Below are positions 45,590 through 54,351 of a DNA stretch of 64,000 nt, in pieces. Each line of letters begins with the position of its first letter. The first letter of the stretch is position 1. The notes under the pieces are model-generated. The model saw only the letters and a list, made by a program, of their open reading frames with translations. It was not told the origin of the DNA and ran no database searches. The stretch comes from Sphingomonas folli (GTDB lineage Bacteria; Pseudomonadota; Alphaproteobacteria; Sphingomonadales; Sphingomonadaceae), in the NCBI RefSeq assembly GCF_019429525.1, contig NZ_JAHXZL010000001.1:372001-436000 (forward strand), in the 5' to 3' direction. The translations under genes and the position numbers were made by a program.

Positions 45590-47074
45590 ATGGTCCCGCT
45601 CGATCCCGTCCCGCTGCCGATCGACCACGTCCTGCGCGGCGCACCCGACGCCGCCGCGCTGGTCGATCGCGCCGGCGTCCTGACCTTCGCCGCGGCGGAG
45701 GAGACGGTGGCGCGGCTCGCCGGCTGGCTCGCGGCGCGGCGACTCGACCCGGGGGCGCGCGTCGCCACCTGGCTGCCCAAGACGCGTGCGGCGTGCTGGA
45801 TGCCGCTCGCCGCGGCGCGCGCCGGCCTGGTCCACGTGCCGATCAACCCTTCGCTCAAGCGCGCCCAGGTCGCGCACATCCTCGCCGACAGCGGCGCCGC
45901 GCTGCTGCTCACCCACGCGCCGCGCGCCGCCACGCTGGAGGGTGACGTGCCCGCCGGCTGTGCGCTCCACCTCGACGTAGGGGAAGGCGACGCCCTGCCG
46001 CGCTCCGCCGCCGATCCCGACGCGCTCGCCGCCTTGCTCTACACCTCGGGCTCGACCGGGCGCCCCAAGGGCGTGATGCTGAGCCATGCCAACCTCTGGC
46101 TCGGCGCGATCAGCGTGGCGGCCTATCTCGCGCTCACCCCCGCGGACCGCGTGCTCGGCGTGCTGCCGCTCAGTTTCGACTATGGCCAGAACCAGTTGCT
46201 CTCGACCTGGGCGGCGGGGGCGAGCGTGGCGCCGCTCGACTATCTGACGCCGCGCGACGTGGTGAAGGCGGTCGAGCGCGTCGGCGCCACCACGCTCGCG
46301 GGCGTGCCGCCGCTGTGGGTACAGCTGCTCGAGGCCGACTGGCCCGAGGCGACCGCCGCGCGGCTGACTCGGCTGACCAACTCGGGCGGCGCGCTCACCC
46401 CGGCGCTGGTGCGGGGGCTGCGCGCGCGCTTCCCCGCGGCGCGGCTCCACGCGATGTACGGGCTGACCGAGGCGTTCCGCTCGACCCAGCTCGACCCGGC
46501 GCTGATCGACGACCATCCCGAGTCGATCGGCCGCGCCATCCCGTTCGCCGAGGTGCTGGTGGTCCGCCCCGACGGCACCCGCGCCGCCGCGGACGAGCCG
46601 GGCGAGCTGGTCCACGCCGGGCCGCTGGTGGCGCAGGGCTATTGGCGCGATCCCGAGCGCACCGCGGCGCGCTTCCGCCCGGCGCCGGCGTTCGCGCGAT
46701 CGGGGGGCACCGCGGTCTGGTCGGGCGACACGGTGGTGGAGGGCGCGGACGGGCTGCTCCGCTTCGTCGCGCGCGCCGACGAGATGATCAAGACCGCGGG
46801 CAACCGCGTCAGCCCGCAGGAGATGGAGGAAGCGGTGACCGCTGGCGGCGAGACGAGCGAGGCCGTCGCGCTCGGGGTGGCGGACGCGCGGCTGGGGCAG
46901 GCGATCCTGGTGGTCGCGCGCGGGGACGGGAGCGTCGAGGCGGCGCTGCGCGAGCGGCTGAAGCGCGAACTGCCCGGCTTCATGCAACCCGCGCGCATCG
47001 TCTGGCGGGCCGAGCTGCCGCGCACCGCCAACGGCAAGCTCGATCGCGCCGCGCTGCGGGAGGAACTCGCGTGA
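45590..47074 (+). CDS. Acyl-CoA ligase (AMP-forming), exosortase-A-associated type
   Basis: The 494-residue adenylate-forming enzyme has the AMP-binding P-loop LLYTSGSTGRPKGVMLSHAN and MYGLTEAFRST. The hinge region is RFVARADEMIKTAGNRVSPQ, with the catalytic Lys in the C-terminal TANGKLDRAAL. Together with the downstream PLP decarboxylase (GTGA overlap) and the nearby carrier protein it matches the exosortase-A-associated trio. That trio accompanies polysaccharide/PEP-CTERM loci, but no exosortase or PEP-CTERM protein is visible here. The substrate is unknown. Confidence 0.87.
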   Translation: MVPLDPVPLPIDHVLRGAPDAAALVDRAGVLTFAAAEETVARLAGWLAARRLDPGARVATWLPKTRAACWMPLAAARAGLVHVPINPSLKRAQVAHILADSGAALLLTHAPRAATLEGDVPAGCALHLDVGEGDALPRSAADPDALAALLYTSGSTGRPKGVMLSHANLWLGAISVAAYLALTPADRVLGVLPLSFDYGQNQLLSTWAAGASVAPLDYLTPRDVVKAVERVGATTLAGVPPLWVQLLEADWPEATAARLTRLTNSGGALTPALVRGLRARFPAARLHAMYGLTEAFRSTQLDPALIDDHPESIGRAIPFAEVLVVRPDGTRAAADEPGELVHAGPLVAQGYWRDPERTAARFRPAPAFARSGGTAVWSGDTVVEGADGLLRFVARADEMIKTAGNRVSPQEMEEAVTAGGETSEAVALGVADARLGQAILVVARGDGSVEAALRERLKRELPGFMQPARIVWRAELPRTANGKLDRAALREELA

Positions 47075-48294
47075 AGCCGACCGGCCCGCTGCCGCCCGCC
47101 TTCGCGCACCAGCGGGGCGCGCTGACGATCGCGGGCGAGGACGCCGCCGCGCTGGTGGCGGCGCATGGATCGCCGCTGTTCGTCTATGACATGAGGGCGG
47201 TCGCCGCGCAGGTGGCGCGCTTCCGCGCGGCGATGCCGGCAGCGGTCGGGCTGCACTATGCGATCAAGGCCAATCCGTTCGCGCCGCTGCTGGCGGTGAT
47301 CGCACCGCTGGTCGACGGGCTCGACGTCGCCTCCGCCGGCGAGCTCGCCCGCGCGCTCGCGGTGAAGCCCGCCGCCGCGGTCAGCTTCGCCGGGCCGGGC
47401 AAGCGCGACGACGAGCTGGCGGCGGCGATCGCCGCGGGGGCGACCCTCAACGTCGAGTCGTTGGGCGAGGCGCGGCGCGCGCTGGCGATCGGGGAGCGGC
47501 TCGGCGTGGCACCGCGCGCGGCGGTGCGGGTCAACCCCGACGTCGAGCTGCGCGGCTCGGGGATGAAGATGGGCGGGCGCGCCTCCCCCTTCGGCATCGA
47601 CGCCGACCACGCCGCCGCGGCGGTCAGGCTGCTGGTCGAGGGCGGCGCGACGTGGCGCGGTCTCCATATCTTCGCGGGCAGCCAGGCGCTCGACGCGGGC
47701 GCGGTGATCGAGACCCAGGGGGCGACCCTGGCGCTCGCGGCGCGGCTGGCGGACGAGGTCGGCGCGGCGCCGCCGCTCGTCAATCTCGGCGGCGGCTTCG
47801 GCGTGCCCTATTTCGCCGGCGACGCGGCGCTCGACGTCGAGCGGGTGGGCGCGGCGCTGGGCGAGGCGCTCGAGCGGCGCGCGGACGTGCTCGCGGGGAG
47901 CGACTTCGCGCTCGAGCTCGGGCGCTGGCTGGTGGCGGAGGCGGGGGTGTATCTCACCCGCGTCGTCGACCGGAAGGTGAGCCGCGGCGAGACCTTCCTC
48001 GTGGTCGACGGGGGGCTCCACCACCAGCTCGCCGCCTCGGGCAATTTCGGCACGGTGGTGCGGCGCAACTACCCGATCGCGGTGGCGGGGCGGATGGGCG
48101 CGGCGGGCGAGGAAGAGGTGAGCGTGGTCGGCTGCCTCTGCACCCCGCTCGACCGGCTCGGCGACCGCGTGCTGCTGCCGTGCGTCGCGGAGGGCGAGGT
48201 CGTGGCGCTGTTCCTCGCGGGGGCCTACGGCCTCACCGCCAGCCCGAGCGCCTTCCTCGGTCACCCCTCGCCGGGGGAGGTGGTGGTCGGCTGA
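47071..48294 (+). CDS. PLP-dependent decarboxylase, exosortase-A-associated type
   Basis: The 407-residue fold type III enzyme is related to diaminopimelate and ornithine decarboxylases. The PLP-binding Lys is at 66 (LHYAIKANPF), the glycine-rich loop is VNLGGGFGVPYF, and the active Cys region is VVGCLCTPLDRL. GTG 47071 overlaps the ligase stop. It is probably not a lysine-pathway LysA: the partner ligase and carrier protein suggest it acts in the same unknown pathway. Confidence 0.86.
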   Translation: MKPTGPLPPAFAHQRGALTIAGEDAAALVAAHGSPLFVYDMRAVAAQVARFRAAMPAAVGLHYAIKANPFAPLLAVIAPLVDGLDVASAGELARALAVKPAAAVSFAGPGKRDDELAAAIAAGATLNVESLGEARRALAIGERLGVAPRAAVRVNPDVELRGSGMKMGGRASPFGIDADHAAAAVRLLVEGGATWRGLHIFAGSQALDAGAVIETQGATLALAARLADEVGAAPPLVNLGGGFGVPYFAGDAALDVERVGAALGEALERRADVLAGSDFALELGRWLVAEAGVYLTRVVDRKVSRGETFLVVDGGLHHQLAASGNFGTVVRRNYPIAVAGRMGAAGEEEVSVVGCLCTPLDRLGDRVLLPCVAEGEVVALFLAGAYGLTASPSAFLGHPSPGEVVVG

Positions 48295-48298
48295 GCCA

Positions 48299-49246
48299 TC
48301 ACGCCGCGGTCAGCACCCGCCTGGTCCAGGCGTCGAACAGCTGGGGCCAGTGCGATCCCGGCAGCTCGGGCGGGAGATAGGCCGGCCCGAAGCCGTGCCC
48401 GCCCTGCTGGAAGAAGTGCGCCTCCACCGGTACCTGCGCCGCCTGGCAGGCGGCGAGCATCGCCATCGGCTCGCTCACCGGCACGGTGGTGTCGTCGAGC
48501 GCGTGCGCGATGAAGATCGGCGGCGTGTCGCGGCGCACGCGCCGATCGGTGTCGAACCGCGCCGCCGCGCGCGCGCCGATGCGCATCCGGTCCCCCGTGA
48601 TCACGGGATAGACCAGCCCGGCGAAAGCGGGGCGCGCCTCGCCCGAGTCGGCGTCGTCGACCGGTTGGTACACCGGGTCCATCGAGGCGGTGGCGAGGCT
48701 GGCGGCGAGCAACCCGCCCGCCGAGAAGCCGATCGTCCCCAGCTTGGCGGGATCGATGCCGTAGCGTGTCGCGCCGGCGCGGATCAGCCGCATCGCGCGC
48801 TGCGCGTCCTGGAGCGGCACGTCCTCGCTCTCCAGCCAGCCCTCGCCCGGCAGCCGATAGGCCAGCACGAAGACGGTGACGCCGAGCGGGTTGAAGGTGC
48901 GCGCGACGTTGATCCCCTCGTTCTCGACCGAGAGGAAACGATAGCCACCGCCGGGCATCGACAGCAGCGCGCGGCCGTCGGGCCGGCGCGCGCGATAGAC
49001 GCCGACGACCGGCTCGGCCACGCCGCGCAGGTGCAGCTCGCGGCGCGGCGCGGTGCCCTCCATGCGGTTGTCGGGCGTGGGCAGGCGGCGCGGCGCGTTG
49101 GGCGGCTGCCGGGGCCACAGGCGGAAGCTCTCGGCGGGCGGCCAGGCGGTGGCCGGCGTCGTGCCCTGCGCGAGCGCGCGCGGCGCCGCGGCGAGCGTCG
49201 CCAGCCCCGCGGATGCGCCCATCATCGTGCGCCGATCGATCCGCAT
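48299..49246 (-). CDS. Alpha/beta-hydrolase esterase with twin-arginine-like signal
   Basis: The 315-residue protein starts MRIDRRTMMGASAGLATLA, which resembles a Tat signal with Arg-Arg. The hydrolase fold follows: LSMPGGGYRFLSVENEG (oxyanion His-Gly variant), the nucleophile elbow GTIGFSAGGLLAAS, and late Asp and His in AHALDDTTVP and GGHGFGPAYL. This pattern is typical of acetylxylan or acyl esterases. It is convergent with the decarboxylase. The substrate is unknown. Confidence 0.85.
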   Translation of the reverse strand: MRIDRRTMMGASAGLATLAAAPRALAQGTTPATAWPPAESFRLWPRQPPNAPRRLPTPDNRMEGTAPRRELHLRGVAEPVVGVYRARRPDGRALLSMPGGGYRFLSVENEGINVARTFNPLGVTVFVLAYRLPGEGWLESEDVPLQDAQRAMRLIRAGATRYGIDPAKLGTIGFSAGGLLAASLATASMDPVYQPVDDADSGEARPAFAGLVYPVITGDRMRIGARAAARFDTDRRVRRDTPPIFIAHALDDTTVPVSEPMAMLAACQAAQVPVEAHFFQQGGHGFGPAYLPPELPGSHWPQLFDAWTRRVLTAA

Positions 49247-49339
49247 CTGCCCGCTCCCATCGCCATCGCGTGTGCGCGCGAGTCTATGGGAGGGCGGAGT
49301 GCGTAGGCAAGCGGCCGTCGCGCGCGGGATCGTCGCGCC

Positions 49340-49488
49340 GGATGGTTCACGCGGAGGCGCGGAGGCGCGGGGGCGCAGAGACGTCATGTTCGAGGGAGGC
49401 GACCGGGAGATCTCGACCCGTTCGATGTGGATGGGCGCGTTCGCCGGGAGTCTCCTCTCGGCGTCTCCGCGCCTCCGCGTGAACCATC
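49340..49488. repeat. Perfect 25-bp inverted repeat with 99-nt spacer
   Basis: Arm 1 (49340-49364) begins ggatggttcacgcgg and arm 2 (49464-49488) is its exact reverse complement, ending ccgcgtgaaccatcc. It lies in the gap between the esterase and the deoxyhypusine-synthase-like gene, where no gene is supported. Confidence 0.85.
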
Positions 49489-49508
49489 CGTTCCAAGCGA
49501 CTCCGACA

Positions 49509-49550
49509 CGAGAAGGCCCCCGCCGGATCGCTCCGACGAGGGCCTTCTCG
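49509..49550 (-). terminator. Hairpin downstream of the polyamine operon
   Basis: Perfect 11-bp arms cgagaaggccc and gggccttctcg with a 20-nt loop lie 19 nt after the stop of the deoxyhypusine-synthase-like gene on the minus strand. Position and stability suit a terminator; a U-tract is lacking. Confidence 0.6.
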
Positions 49551-49568
49551 CGTCAGCCGCTTACCGCC

Positions 49569-50645
49569 TCAGGCGAACAGCTTCGCCCAGGCGCGCGTCG
49601 GGCGGTCCTTCCACAGCCCGCGGTGGTAGGCGTCGGACGCGAGCAGCGGCATCACCGAGCCGGCCTCGGCGAACACCATCTGCTCGATGCCGGTGTTGAC
49701 CTTGCCCCAGCTCGCCGCCTCCTGCAGCGTCGACGACGAGCAGGCGCCGTCGCGCACGTCCGCGACGGTGATCTGCACCGCATATTTGTGCACCGCGACG
49801 TCCTCGTGGCCGAGGATCTCGGCGCACACCACGGTGTCCTGGATGAAGTTCTTCGGCACGCCGCCGCCGATCATCAGCAGGCCGGTGGTGCCCGCCTTGA
49901 TCTTGATCTCGGTGAGCTCGCGGAAATCCGCCACCGCGTCGATCATCAGATAGGGCTTGCCCGCCTTGGCCGAGTCGACCTGGTGCTTGACCAGCCCGAA
50001 GCCCGCCGAGGAGTCGACGAACGCCGGGCAGAAGATCGGCACGTCATGCTCATAGGCGAGCTTGACCAGGCTGTTCTCCTTCTTGCCGTGCTCGACGAGA
50101 TACTTGCCCATCTCGCGGATGAAGGCGCGACTGGAATAGGCCTTGGGCTCCAGCGACTCCGCGATCTCGAAGATCGTGTGGTCGACGTTCTGGAGCGCCT
50201 CCTCGTCGATGTACGTGTCGTAGATCCGGTCGATATAGAGCGATCGCAGCGTGTCGTCGTCGGGGATCTCGAGCGCCTGATAGTGTTTGTGGCCGAGGCC
50301 CTCGAAGAAATCCATGTCGACGATGGTCGCGCCGGTGGCGACGATCACGTCGACCATGTTGTTGCGCACCAGCTCGGCGTACAGGTCCATGCAGCCGCCG
50401 GCCGAGGTCGAGCCGGCGATCACCAGGCACACCGTGCAGTCCTTATCGGCCAGCATCTGGTTGTAGATCTTGGTGGCGCGGCCGAGATCGCGGCTGGTGA
50501 AGCTCATGTCGCTCATCGCGTCGACGATCGGGCGCGCGTCGAAGCTCTTGATGTCGACGTGCTTGACCTGCTTCGACAGCAGCTCCGCCTTGCGCGTGTC
50601 GTTGATCTTCGCCTGGTCGTCCGAGGTGGCGAGGGTGTCGGTCAT
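49569..50645 (-). CDS. Deoxyhypusine-synthase-like enzyme, probable homospermidine synthase
   Basis: The 358-residue protein is a clear deoxyhypusine synthase homologue: VCLVIAGSTSAGGCMDLYAE (NAD-binding), PIFCPAFVDSSAGFGLVKHQ, and EAASWGKVNTG with the catalytic Lys at about 315. Bacteria lack eIF5A, so it cannot make hypusine. Family members make aminobutyl transfers to free amines, as the plant enzyme that evolved into homospermidine synthase does. The adjacent upstream ornithine decarboxylase would supply putrescine, which supports homospermidine synthesis. The guanidino-azanonane synthase role given to some homologues is an alternative. ATG 50645 is chosen. Confidence 0.85.
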   Translation of the reverse strand: MTDTLATSDDQAKINDTRKAELLSKQVKHVDIKSFDARPIVDAMSDMSFTSRDLGRATKIYNQMLADKDCTVCLVIAGSTSAGGCMDLYAELVRNNMVDVIVATGATIVDMDFFEGLGHKHYQALEIPDDDTLRSLYIDRIYDTYIDEEALQNVDHTIFEIAESLEPKAYSSRAFIREMGKYLVEHGKKENSLVKLAYEHDVPIFCPAFVDSSAGFGLVKHQVDSAKAGKPYLMIDAVADFRELTEIKIKAGTTGLLMIGGGVPKNFIQDTVVCAEILGHEDVAVHKYAVQITVADVRDGACSSSTLQEAASWGKVNTGIEQMVFAEAGSVMPLLASDAYHRGLWKDRPTRAWAKLFA

Positions 50646-50750
50646 GGGGTGCTCCCACTGTGGTATTGCACGTCGTTCACGGGGACGCGGAAACCCATCT
50701 GGCGGCGGCGCGCCGCTGCGCACCGCCGCCAAGGTCCTGAAGTCGTAAGG

Positions 50751-52013
50751 TTACAGCTTAACGACGTTGCTCGCGACCGCGGGTTCCACCACGGTGTAGA
50801 GCGACTCCATCGGCTCGTCGGTCGCGATCACCGTCTCGTCCGAGCCGAAGCCGTTGAACGCGGTGCGCATCGCCGCGCCATAGGCGCCCAGCATGCCGAC
50901 CTCGACATAGTCGCCGACCGCGATGTCCGCCGGGAGCGGGAAGGGGCCGGGCATATGGTCGAGGTCGTCGCAGGTCGGACCCCAGAAGCTGAACGGATGA
51001 TCGCGGACGGTCGACTCCGGCTCGCGCAGCAGCGCGACCGGGTAGCGCCAGCCGATGTGCGCCGCGTCGAACAAAGCGCCATAGGCGCCGTCGTTGATGT
51101 ACAGCTCCTCGCCGCGGCGCCGCTCCACCCGCACCACCACCGAGCTGTACTCGGCGCAGAGCGCGCGACCCGGCTCGGCCCAGAGCTCGGCCGAATAGCT
51201 GATCGGCAGGCTCTCGAACGCGCGGTGGATCGTCTCGAAATAGCGCTCCAGCGGCGGCGGGGTCATGCCCGGATAGGCCGAGGGAAAGCCGCCGCCGACG
51301 TCGATGACGTCGACCGTCACCGCCGCGCCGACGATCGCCTGGCGCACGCGCTCCATCGCGTTGGCATAGGCGTCGGGCGTCATCGCCTGCGAGCCGACGT
51401 GGAAGCAGATGCCGAGCGCGTCCGCCACCTGGCGGGTCGCCAGCAGCAGCTCGCGCGACTCATCCGGCGCCACGCCGAACTTCGACGCGAGGCTGAGCTT
51501 GGAATGCTCCGACGAGACGCGCAGCCGCACGCACAGCGTGAGGTCCGCCGCGCCGCGGGTGGCGCGCACGATCTTCGCCAGCTCTTCCATGCTGTCGAGC
51601 GAGAAGGTGCGGACGCCGTGCGTGAAATACGCCTCGGCGATGGCCTCCTCGGCCTTCACCGGGTGCATGAAGCACAGCGTCGCCTGCGGCAGCGTGCGCG
51701 CGACCAGCCGCACCTCGGCGATCGAGGCGACGTCGTACGTTGTCACGCCGTTGTCATACAGCGTGCGTAGCAGCTCCGGGCTCGGGTTCGCCTTGACCGC
51801 ATACATGGTCCGGCCCGGGAACTTCTCCGTGAAGAAGCGGGCGGCCCGCGCCGCGGCGTGCGGACGAACGATCGTCACCGGTTGGACCGGGTGACGGGCG
51901 GCGATGTCGATGGCCCCGGCGACGGAATCGGCGGGGACGGTCGAGAGGGGCGCTAGCCCCAGCGCGCGATGATGCTGGTGCAACTCAAGGGACCTCCAAT
52001 TGCCTTGCGGCAT
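50751..52013 (-). CDS. Ornithine/lysine decarboxylase (fold type III)
   Basis: It removes CO2 from ornithine to give putrescine. The 420-residue protein carries the PLP Lys at 74 (MYAVKANPSP), VRLRVSSEHSKLSLASKFGV, the glycine loop VIDVGGGFPSAYPG, and the ODC active-site Cys region FWGPTCDDLDHM. The eukaryotic-like fold and the Cys-Asp-Asp point to ODC or a lysine/ornithine variant. It is 105 nt upstream of the deoxyhypusine-synthase-like gene on the same strand and divergent from a threonine dehydratase. Confidence 0.93.
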   Translation of the reverse strand: MPQGNWRSLELHQHHRALGLAPLSTVPADSVAGAIDIAARHPVQPVTIVRPHAAARAARFFTEKFPGRTMYAVKANPSPELLRTLYDNGVTTYDVASIAEVRLVARTLPQATLCFMHPVKAEEAIAEAYFTHGVRTFSLDSMEELAKIVRATRGAADLTLCVRLRVSSEHSKLSLASKFGVAPDESRELLLATRQVADALGICFHVGSQAMTPDAYANAMERVRQAIVGAAVTVDVIDVGGGFPSAYPGMTPPPLERYFETIHRAFESLPISYSAELWAEPGRALCAEYSSVVVRVERRRGEELYINDGAYGALFDAAHIGWRYPVALLREPESTVRDHPFSFWGPTCDDLDHMPGPFPLPADIAVGDYVEVGMLGAYGAAMRTAFNGFGSDETVIATDEPMESLYTVVEPAVASNVVKL

Positions 52014-52123
52014 ACGGTGACAAAAAGCTGCCTTGCGGTTGGAAGTCCCATGGGGCAGCGGAGGCGCGAATTAGGATCGCCGTGTCGCCTTGTAAAGTGG
52101 TTCGGTGGACGAAAGGTTCAAAT

Positions 52124-53131
52124 GTGACTCTTTTGCGACAGCCGACCCGGGCGGGGGTGCGAGACGCCGCCGCCAAGATCGCCGCCATCCTCCCGCCCAC
52201 CCCTATTTTCGTGCGTGAAATCAACGGGATAGATGTGGCGCTGAAGGCGGAGTCACTGCAGCCGATCGGCGCCTTCAAGGTGCGCGGCGCGTGGCATCGA
52301 CTGACCGCTTTTGACGACGAAGCGAGACGCAGGGGCGTCGTGGCGTTCTCCTCGGGCAATCACGCGCAGGGTATCGCCTGGGCGGCGCGCCGGCTCGGCA
52401 TCGCCGCGACGATCGTGATGCCCGCGGACGCGCCCCGCGCCAAACGCGAGTCGACGCTCGCGCTCGGCGCCGAGGTGGTCGACTATGACCGCGCCACGCA
52501 GAGCCGCGAGGTGATCGCGGCTCGGCTCGCCGAGGCGCGCGGCGCCACCCTGGTGCCCAGCTTCGACGATCCCTGGGTGATCGAGGGGCAGGGCAGCGCG
52601 GGGGTCGAGGCGGCGCGTCAGCTCGAGTCGCTCGGCCTGCCCGCGCCGCGGCGCGTGGTGGTGCCGTGCGGCGGCGGCGGGCTGGCGGCGGGGCTCGCGC
52701 TGGCGCTGCCCGACGCGGCGATCACCGTGGTCGAGCCCGAGGGATGGGACGACATGCGCCGCAGCCTCGAGGCGAGCTGGATCGAGCCGGTCGGTGCCAA
52801 CCCGCCGCCCACCGCCTGCGACTCGCTCCAGACCCGGCAGGTGTCGCCGCTGACCTTCGACGTGCTGTCGCGGCGCGACGCCAGCGGGGTGGCGGTGAGC
52901 GAGCGCGAGGTGCGCGACGCGCAGCGCTGGGCGGCGGCGCAGCTGCGGCTGGTGATCGAGCCCGGCGGCGCGGTGGCGCTGGCGGCGCTGCTCGCCGGCC
53001 GGGTCGCGGCCGAGCCGGGGACGCTCGCGATCCTGTCGGGCGGCAACGTCGACGCCGAGGCCTATGCCGCGGTGCTCGCCGGCGAGCGGGTCGAGGTAGC
53101 GGCGCCGCGTGAGTCGGTCGAGCCGGCATGA
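52124..53131 (+). CDS. Threonine/serine dehydratase
   Basis: The 335-residue PLP enzyme (fold type II) has the PLP Lys at 52 (PIGAFKVRGAW), VAFSSGNHAQGIAWAARRLG, and the glycine loop VVPCGGGGLAAGLALAL. It deaminates threonine or serine to keto acids and lacks the C-terminal regulatory ACT domains of biosynthetic IlvA. GTG 52124, behind aaagg, is preferred over a start at 52082. A coupled small membrane protein follows. Confidence 0.9.
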   Translation: MTLLRQPTRAGVRDAAAKIAAILPPTPIFVREINGIDVALKAESLQPIGAFKVRGAWHRLTAFDDEARRRGVVAFSSGNHAQGIAWAARRLGIAATIVMPADAPRAKRESTLALGAEVVDYDRATQSREVIAARLAEARGATLVPSFDDPWVIEGQGSAGVEAARQLESLGLPAPRRVVVPCGGGGLAAGLALALPDAAITVVEPEGWDDMRRSLEASWIEPVGANPPPTACDSLQTRQVSPLTFDVLSRRDASGVAVSEREVRDAQRWAAAQLRLVIEPGGAVALAALLAGRVAAEPGTLAILSGGNVDAEAYAAVLAGERVEVAAPRESVEPA

Positions 53132-53307
53132 CCCCCGCGTTCGGCAGCATCGCCGCGGCCGCGCCGGCGCTGGCGATGCTGGGTGCGCTCGCGTGCCTGG
53201 TCGGCGGGGGCTATCTGATCGCGAGCCGGCGCGACCGCATCAAGGGCGCGCTGATGCTGGTGATGGCCGCGGTGCTGGTCGGCAACGTGCTGATCTGGGT
53301 GGCGTGA
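53128..53307 (+). CDS. 59-residue two-span membrane protein
   Basis: ATG at 53128 overlaps the stop of the dehydratase gene (ATGA). The product has two membrane segments (about residues 14-31 and 39-58) separated by a basic loop SRRDRIKG. The coupling and a clean membrane pattern support a real gene. No family recognised. Confidence 0.7.
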   Translation: MTPAFGSIAAAAPALAMLGALACLVGGGYLIASRRDRIKGALMLVMAAVLVGNVLIWVA

Positions 53308-53465
53308 GCGCGGCGGTGCGGCGCGAACGTCGCGAAGGTTGAGTCGCCGCGCGTCGGAGCGCTGGCCGACGGTTGGCTCGGTCAGGGGTGAGCTGAGACC
53401 GGGCCGCATCGGCGCCGCTCACCGCCACCGCGGTGGCGTAGGACAGCGCTGACGCACACCCCAGA

Positions 53466-53599
53466 TCCTCCCCGCTCGCGGGGAGGGGGACCGCCGGCCG
53501 CAGGCCGGTGGTGGAGGGGGCTCTCCACGAGCGCAGCACCTGCGGAAGCTCCCCTCCACCATGCCGCGCATGGTCCCCCTACCCGCCAGGCGGGGAGGA
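53466..53599. repeat. Pair of inverted REP-like units (BIME-like)
   Basis: Unit 1 (cctccccgctcgcgggg... ending ggtggtggagggg) and unit 2 (cccctccacc... ending gcggggagg) face each other. Each contains internal palindromes such as cccgctcgcgggg. Such extragenic palindromes are common in sphingomonad intergenic DNA. It fills most of the 306-nt gap between 53308 and 53613, which has no supported gene. Confidence 0.75.
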
Positions 53600-53613
53600 G
53601 CTTGGCGGCACCC

Positions 53614-54276
53614 TCACTTGATCGGCGAGTTCGGGTCCAGCCGCATGTCGAGGTAATTGTCGACCGAGCGCATCAGGTCGTCCATCTCGTGCTCGAAGAA
53701 ATGGTTGGCGCGCGGGATCACGTCGTGGTGGATCGTGATGTGCTTCTGCGTGCGCAGCTTGTCGACCAGCTTCTGCGAGGCGAGCGGCGTCACCACCTCG
53801 TCCTCGGCGCCCTGGATGATGATGCCCGACGAGGGGCAGGGCGCCAGGAAGCTGAAGTCGAACATGTTGGCCGGCGGCGCGATCGAGATGAAGCCGCGGA
53901 TCTCGGGCCGGCGCATCAGCAGCTGCATGCCGATCCACGCGCCGAACCCGAAGCCCGCCACCCAGGTGGTCTGCGCCTCGGCGTGGAAGCTCTGCACCCA
54001 GTCGAGCGCGGCGGCCGCGTCGGACAGCTCGCCGACGCCGTTGTCGAACACGCCCTGGCTCTTGCCGACGCCGCGGAAGTTGAAGCGCAGCGTGGCGAAG
54101 CCGCGGCGCTGGAAGGTCTTGTAGAGCTCCTGCACGATGCGGTTGTTCATCGTGCCGCCCGCGTTGGGGTGCGGGTGGAGGATCATCGCGACGGGGGCGC
54201 GCGGGCGGGGCGCAGGGGCGAAACGGCCCTCGATGCGGCCTTCGGGTCCGGGAAAGATGACTTCGGGCATGGTCAC
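53614..54276 (-). CDS. Alpha/beta hydrolase (dienelactone-hydrolase-like)
   Basis: The 220-residue protein has HPHPNAGGTMNNRIVQELYK near the N-terminus, a nucleophile elbow variant TWVAGFGFGAWIGMQ (Gly-Phe-Gly in place of Gly-x-Ser-x-Gly), an acidic residue in IQGAEDEVVTP and a His in RANHFFEHEM. The apparent lack of the nucleophile Ser suggests either a different position for it or a non-catalytic member. It is divergent from the cysteine desulfurase pair. Confidence 0.8.
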   Translation of the reverse strand: MTMPEVIFPGPEGRIEGRFAPAPRPRAPVAMILHPHPNAGGTMNNRIVQELYKTFQRRGFATLRFNFRGVGKSQGVFDNGVGELSDAAAALDWVQSFHAEAQTTWVAGFGFGAWIGMQLLMRRPEIRGFISIAPPANMFDFSFLAPCPSSGIIIQGAEDEVVTPLASQKLVDKLRTQKHITIHHDVIPRANHFFEHEMDDLMRSVDNYLDMRLDPNSPIK

Positions 54277-54351
54277 TCGTCTGGAGGCCGGGCGTTGGGC
54301 CCGGCGAGAAGCGCGCTATATAGGCCGCGCGCCCGATAATGGAACGATTGG

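Noticed and set aside
49053..51770. 905-codon plus-strand frame across the esterase, deoxyhypusine-synthase-like and decarboxylase genes
   Set aside because: It crosses an intergenic inverted repeat and three real genes on the other strand, so it is a GC artefact.
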